DNA of 5,936 nucleotides from an uncultured bacterium (GTDB lineage: Bacteria; Desulfobacterota; Desulfobulbia; Desulfobulbales; Desulfobulbaceae). The position numbers were made by a program, and so were the translations under genes. Shown one piece after another: positions 1 through 5,184 of this stretch. The notes beneath the pieces were generated by a model that was given only the letters and a program-made list of their open reading frames with translations, was not told where the DNA came from and did not search any database. Each line of letters begins with the position of its first letter. The first letter of the stretch is position 1. The stretch is from NCBI GenBank assembly GCA_903896915.1, contig CAITZN010000287.1, positions 1 through 5,936 of the forward strand. The letters are read 5' to 3'.

Positions 1-63
1 CTCGGCAAGGTTCAGGTCGTTGGCAGCTATGTTACTCCGGATAAAGATGCTTCTTTTCAGTAG
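1..63 (+). CDS. gspH: C-terminal tail of the upstream gene, probably minor pseudopilin GspH
   Basis: The frame beginning at base 1 is open for 20 codons and stops at TAG 61-63. It reads LGKVQVVGSYVTPDKDASFQ. The only other upstream frame that stops here ends at TAA 42-44 and gives an unconvincing peptide. A short strand with a G-K/R-V pattern near the C-terminus is common at the end of GspH pseudopilins, and gspH is the usual gene just before gspI. The call therefore rests mainly on position. Its stop would lie inside the start of gspI, an overlap of 17 to 44 nt depending on the gspI start. The pseudopilin N-terminus that would confirm it lies outside the window. Confidence 0.5.
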   Translation, partial: LGKVQVVGSYVTPDKDASFQ

Positions 64-484
64 CCGTCGCGGCTCTCAGGCCGTTTGTGATATGGCCGGC
101 TTCACCTTGCTTGAAGTGATGGTTGCCGTTGCGGTGATAGCCATTGCCTTTGTCACCCTGATCGGGGCGCAGTCCCAGAGTGTGGCCATCGCTACCAGCT
201 CGAAATTTGATACCGTGGCTGCCCTGTTGGCACAGCGGAGAATAACAGAACTGAGCCTGTATGATTATAACGAACTGACCAGCCGTACAGGTGATTTCGG
301 CGAGGATTTCCCCGGGTTTTCCTGGAAGATCGAGGTGACAGATTTGAGTGAGGACAGTACGGGCATTAAGGGTTCCGGTGATATGCTCAAGGGTGTTGAG
401 TTGACGGTCCGGCTCGAACAGGACGCCAATCTTTCCCACGTCGTTCGGACAATTGTCTGCAGGAAGATAGTAGCGGTGAAGTAA
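47..484 (+). CDS. gspI: T2SS minor pseudopilin GspI
   Basis: This is a minor pseudopilin of the type II secretion pseudopilus. In the family, GspI forms the tip complex with J and K after its leader is removed by the prepilin peptidase GspO/PilD in the inner membrane. The processing site AG|FTLLEV is visible, with cleavage after the Gly encoded at 98-100, Phe at +1 and the diagnostic Glu at +5. A hydrophobic helix of about 20 residues (VMVAVAVIAIAFVTLIGAQ) follows. The globular part has the GspI-like stretch AALLAQRRITELSL, where the helix leads into the small head, and a PGFSWKIEV strand. Mature length is about 127 residues, normal for GspI. The start is uncertain: ATG 47 gives an 18-residue leader with two Arg and a weak GGA at 39-41. 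TTG 20 (AAGG at 7-10) and ATG 29 are in-frame alternatives. ATG 92 would leave only a three-residue uncharged leader. The stop is followed after 2 nt by gspJ. Confidence 0.93.
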   Translation: MLLFSSRRGSQAVCDMAGFTLLEVMVAVAVIAIAFVTLIGAQSQSVAIATSSKFDTVAALLAQRRITELSLYDYNELTSRTGDFGEDFPGFSWKIEVTDLSEDSTGIKGSGDMLKGVELTVRLEQDANLSHVVRTIVCRKIVAVK

Positions 485-486
485 TC

Positions 487-1170
487 GTGCGGGAAAAGGG
501 CTTTACATTGCTCGAAGTGCTGTTGGCGATAACTGTTTTGGGAGTGGTCGTCGCGATGCTTTCTCTTTCACTCTCCGGAACGCTGAAGGTGATTGAGGCC
601 ACCGAGAGCCAGGAAGAAATGTACCACCAGGTACAGACAACGCTCCGTCGGATTACCGAAGATCTGGCAGCTGCTGTTCTGACCAAGGAGATACCGTTTT
701 CCGGCAAGAAAAGTGAGATGGACAACCAGCGGACCGATTCCTTAGCGTTTGCCTCCCTGTCCCATCTGGTTTTGAATCCGGAAAAGCAAAAGCCGGGTGT
801 GGCAATCATCAGGTATCAGCTGCAGGCCGATAGCGAAGATACGCGCAGATTGAGGCTGCTACGTTCGGATGCCCTGCTTTTGCCCGGTGTCGATTACAGC
901 AGACCGGGAACCGAAGACCCCTCTTTCCTCCTTGCCGATAATCTGCGTTCGCTCCGGTTTACATATTTTAATCAGCAGGGTCAAGAATTTGACACCTGGG
1001 GTGGGGCTAAGGAAGTTGCCGGGCAACAAGAAGCGCAGCCCTTGCCAGCCGCCGTTCGTTGTACCATGGAAATCTGGCTCGATCCGAAGAAAGAGACAGC
1101 ACAGACCTTCAGCACCGGGGTGCTGATCCCGGCTGGTCTCGTCGTGGCGGAGGGCAAAGGTGAGAACTGA
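487..1170 (+). CDS. gspJ: T2SS minor pseudopilin GspJ
   Basis: This is a minor pseudopilin of the T2SS tip complex; in the family it binds GspI and GspK at the pseudopilus tip. The N-terminus MREKG|FTLLEV is a classic short charged prepilin leader with cleavage after Gly5, Phe at +1 and Glu10 at +5. A membrane helix follows at residues 6-28. The rest matches GspJ layout: a long amphipathic helix (about 35-65), IRYQLQAD and LRLLRSDALL in the central beta region, then LRFTYFNQQGQEFDTWGG and LPAAVRCTMEIWLD near the C-terminus. The last two correspond to the family's FxYxxxxGxxxxxW and LPxAVRxxL pattern. Length is 227 residues, typical. The start is GTG 487, with only a weak GAAG (478-481) as ribosome binding site. 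Its position 2 nt after the gspI stop suggests translational coupling. The 3' end overlaps gspK by 11 nt. Confidence 0.94.
   Translation: MREKGFTLLEVLLAITVLGVVVAMLSLSLSGTLKVIEATESQEEMYHQVQTTLRRITEDLAAAVLTKEIPFSGKKSEMDNQRTDSLAFASLSHLVLNPEKQKPGVAIIRYQLQADSEDTRRLRLLRSDALLLPGVDYSRPGTEDPSFLLADNLRSLRFTYFNQQGQEFDTWGGAKEVAGQQEAQPLPAAVRCTMEIWLDPKKETAQTFSTGVLIPAGLVVAEGKGEN
1149..1154 (+). promoter_or_regulatory. Shine-Dalgarno of gspK
   Basis: GGAGGG lies 5 nt upstream of GTG 1160, inside the last codons of gspJ. It is the cleanest ribosome binding site among the pseudopilin genes here. It decides the gspK start and implies coupling across the 11-nt overlap. Confidence 0.75.
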
Positions 1171-2149
1171 TTCGGTGGTTGGCAATCAGAAGGGGCTCGC
1201 ACTGGTCCTGACCCTGCTGGCTATCAGTTTTTTAGTGGCTGTGACTGTGCAGCTCATGATCACGATTGACCGGCAGGTGTCTTTGGCAGCTGCACAGCGT
1301 GAGCAGGTCCGGCTCGATAGCATGGTCCTGGCTGGTTTGAATCTGGCGCGTGCCGCATTGCTGGCTGATCAGAGGGAAGAAAATACCTTTAATTCTCCTC
1401 AGAGCAGCTGGGCCGCCTTCGATCAGGAGAAAATTAAGAACTTCGCCGGAGATGTAGATCTCAGGGTTACAGTGACTGACCTTTCCGGAAGATTGCAGGT
1501 GAATGCACTGGGGCAGCCCGCCCTGAAGAAGTACCGCGAGATATGGCTGCGTTTTCTTCGATCCGGAAAGTTTGCGGTTGCCAGCGACGAGGAGGCCGAG
1601 GCCCTGCTTGATGCGATCAGCGACTGGGTCGATAAGGACAACACCGAGCTCCGGCAGGGAGCCGAGGAGTCGTACTACCGATCATTAACACCTCCTTATT
1701 CTTGCCGAAATGACAAGATGACCTCTCTTGAGGAGTTGCTGCTGATCAAGGGCATGACCCCCAGAATCGTTTACGGTGACCAGGACCATGAAGGCATCAT
1801 AAATTACATTACTACCGCAGGAGAGGATGGAAAAATTAATTTGAATACGGCTCCGCTCGCAGTGTTGCAAGCACTGTCGTCTGAAATGATTCCGAAACTG
1901 GCACAGGAATTGATAGACTACCGTGAAGATGAACAACACAAAGAGGTCTTGGCCACTGTCGGTTGGTATCGGAAGGTAAGTGGGTTTCCCAGTACGATTA
2001 GTCTGGGTGATGATGTACTGACGGTCACCGGCAAGTATTTCAGGGTCAGGGCAACTGCTACCATTCAACAATACCGTCGCATCGGCACAGGGGTTCTGTT
2101 TAGAGCCGATAATCAAGAGCAGACACTGTTGTCCTGGAAGATCGAATAA
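1160..2149 (+). CDS. gspK: T2SS minor pseudopilin GspK
   Basis: This is the largest minor pseudopilin, thought to sit at the very tip of the pseudopilus on top of GspI-GspJ. The leader is MRTDSVVGNQKG with cleavage after Gly12, followed by a hydrophobic helix at 13-33. Position +5 is Leu17 rather than Glu, which is the family hallmark of GspK. The large periplasmic domain contains the acidic motif DWVDKDN at 155-161, then GAEESYY 167-173 and PPY 178-180. In characterised GspK proteins this region of the alpha-helical insertion binds calcium. SLEELLLIKGM (189-199) and INLNTAP (226-232) are also typical, the latter within a helix-hairpin-helix-like segment. The 329 residues match the usual length (about 300-330). 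The start is GTG 1160, fixed by GGAGGG at 1149-1154. The gene ends 32 nt before gspL. Confidence 0.95.
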   Translation: MRTDSVVGNQKGLALVLTLLAISFLVAVTVQLMITIDRQVSLAAAQREQVRLDSMVLAGLNLARAALLADQREENTFNSPQSSWAAFDQEKIKNFAGDVDLRVTVTDLSGRLQVNALGQPALKKYREIWLRFLRSGKFAVASDEEAEALLDAISDWVDKDNTELRQGAEESYYRSLTPPYSCRNDKMTSLEELLLIKGMTPRIVYGDQDHEGIINYITTAGEDGKINLNTAPLAVLQALSSEMIPKLAQELIDYREDEQHKEVLATVGWYRKVSGFPSTISLGDDVLTVTGKYFRVRATATIQQYRRIGTGVLFRADNQEQTLLSWKIE

Positions 2150-2165
2150 AAGCACCGGAAGGCGC

Positions 2166-2173
2166 GGGGAAGG
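2166..2173 (+). promoter_or_regulatory. Shine-Dalgarno of gspL
   Basis: GGGGAAGG is centred in the 32-nt gap between gspK and gspL and lies 8 nt before ATG 2182. The gap shows no hairpin or promoter-like motif, so the operon appears to read through it. Confidence 0.65.
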
Positions 2174-2181
2174 CTGTTTTC

Positions 2182-3690
2182 ATGGGCAAAAAAGCGTTGG
2201 GGATAGAGATTGGCGACGCCCATATTACCGGGGTGGTGCTCGACCAGTCGGGAAAATCAGCGATTGTGACAGCATGTCTCTGCCTGCCCTTGGCCGACCA
2301 TCTTGATGTTGCTCAGCAAGCTTGCCTGCTCTGCGAACAGCTCGATTGGAAGGAAGGTGCGTGCGTCTTCGGCCTACCGCTTTCCCTGCTCAGTGTCCGT
2401 AATCTCACTTTGCCTTTCCAGGACAAAAAGAAAATTGCTCAAGCTCTTCCTTTTGAGATAGAGGAGCAGTTGATTGTCCCTGTCGATACCTTGGTTACCG
2501 ATTTTCTCGTTAGTGAAACGACCGATTTGGGCAGTTCTATCGTCGCCTTTGCTGCTGATAAAACTTTTCTGGGAGAACTGCTCGAAGGTCTGCAGGGGGT
2601 AATCGATCCGGATATTCTAGTTCCGGGGAGCGTTGCCCTTGCCGCTCAAGTTGTCAGCCAGAACAGGGAAGGCAAAACGCTGCTGCTGTCGTCTACGGAT
2701 CAGCACTCCATCACTATTGTCCTCATTCAAGGAGCGCATCCCCTTTTTTATCGGCGAATATCCTATCCGGAGCAGATGATTCTTCAGCCTCCCTTTCTTT
2801 TCGAAAACGGTCAGGTGGTGGCGACCGATATGGCTGCTATCGAACAATTTGTTCGAATTATCAGTGGTTCGATTGAGCGGAGCCTTGATTATTTCCATCT
2901 GGAGAAGGCGTCAGATCGTCGGCCGGAAAAGGTTCTCCTCACCGGTTGCTTGGCAGAGCTGGACGACATGGCTGAAAAGATGGCTTTGGCCCTGAATCTG
3001 CCGGTTGAGAAGTTGGATTTGCATTCCGCAGGCATAATCGATTGCTCCGAAGCAGTCTGCCCGCAGTGGAAAAGTCATCGTTTTGACCAGGCTGCATCAC
3101 TCGCTCTGCTAGGTTTCGGCCCAAAGGCAGCAGTTAATTTTCGCGGAAATTCCTTCACCAAAAAGCGGGTGGTTTTCTCCACCAGAAAACAGATGATGGG
3201 GACAATAACTGCCATGGCAGTCCTTGCAGTATGTTTTTTAGGTTTCATGTGGAATAACTACCGTCTGTTGCAGCATCGCGATAAGGCTGCCAGGGAAGAG
3301 ATGAGCGCGATCTATAAGCAGACTTTTCCCAAAATTACCAAAGTGCATGAGCCGTACGCCGAGATGAAGGCCGCGTTGAAAACCGTTCAGGGGCCGGAAG
3401 CACCGACGCCGCTTTTTGCCACCGACAAGCGGGTGCTCAGTTTGCTCGCAGATATTTCGGCTCGTATCCCTGCAGCCGTGGTCGTGCAGGTCAACCGCCT
3501 GGCTATTGACCGGGAATCGATTCTCGTCAAAGGAACAACTGATACTTACAATTCAGTGGATACAATCAAGAATGCTCTCTCCGTTTCCCCCAGATATAAG
3601 GGGGTACAGATTGTTTCGGCCACGGCCGATAAAGAGAAAAAGAGCGGTATTGTTCGTTTTGAAATTCAACTGCAGCTTGGAGGGTCATGA
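2182..3690 (+). CDS. gspL: T2SS inner-membrane platform protein GspL
   Basis: GspL is a bitopic inner-membrane protein that recruits the ATPase GspE on the cytoplasmic side and pairs with GspM in the periplasm. The N-terminal part (about 1-315) is an actin/PilM-like fold. It shows GIEIGDAHITGVVL at 7-20 (phosphate-loop-like strand pair), the GspL/PilM signature LPF...ALPFEIEEQL at 77-97, and VLLTG at 251-255. The segment VNFRG (318-322) resembles the NxR/NLL motif that in PilN and GspL precedes the membrane helix. One transmembrane helix lies at about 339-357. The C-terminal periplasmic domain (about 400-502) alternates strands and helices (VNRLAIDRESILVKG, then KGVQIVSA, then RFEIQLQL), consistent with the PilN-like ferredoxin fold. 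At 502 residues it is somewhat longer than enterobacterial GspL (about 400). Five cysteines cluster at 32-61. It overlaps gspM by 1-4 nt. Confidence 0.93.
   Translation: MGKKALGIEIGDAHITGVVLDQSGKSAIVTACLCLPLADHLDVAQQACLLCEQLDWKEGACVFGLPLSLLSVRNLTLPFQDKKKIAQALPFEIEEQLIVPVDTLVTDFLVSETTDLGSSIVAFAADKTFLGELLEGLQGVIDPDILVPGSVALAAQVVSQNREGKTLLLSSTDQHSITIVLIQGAHPLFYRRISYPEQMILQPPFLFENGQVVATDMAAIEQFVRIISGSIERSLDYFHLEKASDRRPEKVLLTGCLAELDDMAEKMALALNLPVEKLDLHSAGIIDCSEAVCPQWKSHRFDQAASLALLGFGPKAAVNFRGNSFTKKRVVFSTRKQMMGTITAMAVLAVCFLGFMWNNYRLLQHRDKAAREEMSAIYKQTFPKITKVHEPYAEMKAALKTVQGPEAPTPLFATDKRVLSLLADISARIPAAVVVQVNRLAIDRESILVKGTTDTYNSVDTIKNALSVSPRYKGVQIVSATADKEKKSGIVRFEIQLQLGGS
3679..3684 (+). promoter_or_regulatory. 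Shine-Dalgarno of gspM
   Basis: GGAGGG lies within the last gspL codons. Two consecutive ATGs follow. The spacing is only 2 nt to ATG 3687 but 5 nt to ATG 3690, which favours the second ATG. The arrangement (TGA 3688-3690 overlapping the starts) is a typical stop-start coupling site. Confidence 0.7.
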
Positions 3691-4229
3691 TGCAGCTGAA
3701 TAAACGGGAAAAAATTGCGGTGGGGCTTGGTGGAATCAGTCTGCTGCTTTTTGTCGTGTTGCAGTTCCTTGTCTTCCCATTGGCGGACAAGCGGGCTCGG
3801 CTGGTTAAGGGACTGGCTTTGCGTGAAAAAGAGGTGGTCGAGATGCGAGTCATGCAGGGGCGGTATCGGGAAATCAGTAAGCAGAGCGGATCTCTGACTT
3901 CGCTTCTGGCTCAACGGGAAGCCAGCTTCAGTCTGTTTTCTTTTTTGGAAAAGAATGCCGCTGACAGCCAGGTCAAGGAACAAATCGCCTACATGAAACC
4001 TTCCGAGTCTCCCAAGAACGAACTGTTCAAGCAAAGTCGGGTTGAGATGAAATTGCAAGCCATCAGCCTGAAGCAGTTGGTCGATTTTTTGAAAAAGACG
4101 GAGTCGACCGAGAATCTCGTTGGTATTGACAAGATCACTATCCAGCAAAATTCCAAGGAGTCTGCAACGCTCGATGTGACACTGAACATGGTGAGTGTCG
4201 ATCAGGTAGTCGGTGCGACGCTCCAATAA
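3687..4229 (+). CDS. gspM: T2SS inner-membrane platform protein GspM (PilO-like)
   Basis: GspM is a small bitopic inner-membrane protein that stabilises GspL and forms the periplasmic part of the assembly platform. The sequence shows a short basic cytoplasmic N-terminus (LNKREK), one membrane helix at about 10-30, and a charged helical stretch at about 34-78 likely to form a coiled coil. A C-terminal ferredoxin-like domain follows (RVEMKLQAISLKQLVDFLKK at 118-137, then VGIDKITIQQ and ATLDVTLNMVSV strands). The ISLKQLVDFL helix after a strand is the pattern shared by GspM and the pilus protein PilO. At 180 residues it is within the usual 150-200. The start could be ATG 3687 or ATG 3690; the Shine-Dalgarno spacing favours 3690 and the product differs by one Met. 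The overlap with gspL points to coupled, roughly equal synthesis of the two partners. Confidence 0.88.
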   Translation: MMQLNKREKIAVGLGGISLLLFVVLQFLVFPLADKRARLVKGLALREKEVVEMRVMQGRYREISKQSGSLTSLLAQREASFSLFSFLEKNAADSQVKEQIAYMKPSESPKNELFKQSRVEMKLQAISLKQLVDFLKKTESTENLVGIDKITIQQNSKESATLDVTLNMVSVDQVVGATLQ

Positions 4230-4232
4230 GGG
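4228..4232 (+). promoter_or_regulatory. Candidate ribosome binding site for gspN
   Basis: AAGGG overlaps the gspM stop codon. It sits 6 nt before TTG 4239 and 12 nt before ATG 4245. A weaker GCGGA at 4234-4238 sits 6 nt before ATG 4245. The start choice (two residues different) is therefore unresolved. Confidence 0.4.
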
Positions 4233-4244
4233 TGCGGATTGTTC

Positions 4245-5168
4245 ATGCTGAAAAGGATGTGCAGATGGCTGGGCGGCCCTTTCGGTTACTTGTTCTATAC
4301 TCTGGCACTTTTGGTGTTACTTCTGTGGCTGCTCTTTCCCAAAGAAGCCTGCCATCGTTACGTGGTTCAGTCTATCAATAACGCCTACCCCCTGCTGAAC
4401 TGGCAGGTGCAGTCCATGACCCTGCAGATAACCGAGGGCATCACCTTGAAGGGCATCGAGGGTTATGATGCTCGGGACACCAAGAAGCCTCTGGTGCGTG
4501 TGGACTCGGTGATACTGCAACCAGACATTGCCGGGATGATGCAGACGAAACATCTGCAAGCTGCCTATCAGATGGGCCTGGGCAAAGGGGTAGTCGCAGG
4601 AGTCGTACAGATGACTGGATGGGGCAAGGGGGTACGAATTGAAGGGTCGGTTAAGGGGGTGCAATTGGCTGACTGTGCGATACTGGCTCGACAATTGGAG
4701 AGAGAAGTGCAGGGTACGGTATCTGCAACATTTGAAATCAGAATACCATCATTGTCGGAGGGGATTCCCGAGATGGAGACAAAGTTGAGTGTTGCTCAAG
4801 GACGTTTGGGACTGAAGCGGCCCATCCTTGACCATACAGTTCTCCCTTTTTCTCGAGCCGAGGTCATTCTCCGTGGTCGGGGAAAGGCTCTGCAACTTGA
4901 GCAGGGCCTGGTTGACTCAGAGTTGTTCACAGGGAAATTCTCCGGGAATATGACAATCTTTCGCGATCTAGTGGCAAGTCAACTCGATATTAGGGGGACT
5001 CTGCAGCCTCAACCAGCCTTCTTTAAAGGTGTGGACAATGCCTCGCTGTTAAAGGTCATACGCACCCAGATCAAGGAAAAAACGGTGCCGTTTCGAGTAT
5101 CTGGCGATCTGTATAACCCAGGTATTCATTTCGAGGAATTTTCTTTGCTTTTTCAATCACTAAAATAG
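4245..5168 (+). CDS. gspN: T2SS protein GspN (AsmA-like type)
   Basis: This is a probable GspN, an accessory T2SS protein whose precise role is not settled. A basic N-terminus (MLKRMCRWLGG) is followed by one membrane helix at about 13-31, so the rest should be periplasmic. That part (about 40-307) is rich in short beta strands with repeating patterns such as ITLKGIEG, VRIEGSVKGVQL, GRLGLKRPIL, FSGNMTIF, LDIRGTLQPQ and FRVSGDLYNPGIHF. The last is the closing strand pattern of AsmA-like domains. Together with its place after gspM this fits the GspN form known from deltaproteobacterial T2SS clusters, rather than relying on close identity to enterobacterial GspN. Length is 307 residues, normal. 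ATG 4245 is chosen; TTG 4239 would add two residues. A compact GKGV/KGV repeat occurs around residues 113-142. Confidence 0.8.
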   Translation: MLKRMCRWLGGPFGYLFYTLALLVLLLWLLFPKEACHRYVVQSINNAYPLLNWQVQSMTLQITEGITLKGIEGYDARDTKKPLVRVDSVILQPDIAGMMQTKHLQAAYQMGLGKGVVAGVVQMTGWGKGVRIEGSVKGVQLADCAILARQLEREVQGTVSATFEIRIPSLSEGIPEMETKLSVAQGRLGLKRPILDHTVLPFSRAEVILRGRGKALQLEQGLVDSELFTGKFSGNMTIFRDLVASQLDIRGTLQPQPAFFKGVDNASLLKVIRTQIKEKTVPFRVSGDLYNPGIHFEEFSLLFQSLK

Positions 5169-5171
5169 GAG
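5167..5171 (+). promoter_or_regulatory. Shine-Dalgarno for gspC, unusually far from its GTG
   Basis: AGGAG overlaps the gspN stop TAG (5166-5168). It lies 13 nt before GTG 5185, longer than the usual 5-9 nt. The only closer in-frame near-start codons are ATT 5176 (4 nt away) and ATA 5182. No other in-frame ATG, GTG or TTG keeps the membrane helix. Confidence 0.5.
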
Positions 5172-5184
5172 TTGCATTAACATA

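Noticed and set aside
2150..2181. The gspK-gspL gap as a promoter or regulatory site
   Set aside because: At 32 nt it holds only a good Shine-Dalgarno and GC-rich filler. No -10/-35 pair, inverted repeat or operator-like motif is visible.
3416..3703. A 95-codon + strand open frame inside gspL
   Set aside because: It is out of frame with gspL, whose periplasmic domain is intact here. The product is rich in Ser and Arg with no domain pattern and looks like a frame shadow.
3666..4226. A 186-codon open frame on the - strand covering gspM
   Set aside because: It mirrors gspM almost exactly. The + strand product fits GspM in topology, length and position, and the antisense peptide shows no membrane helix or family motif.
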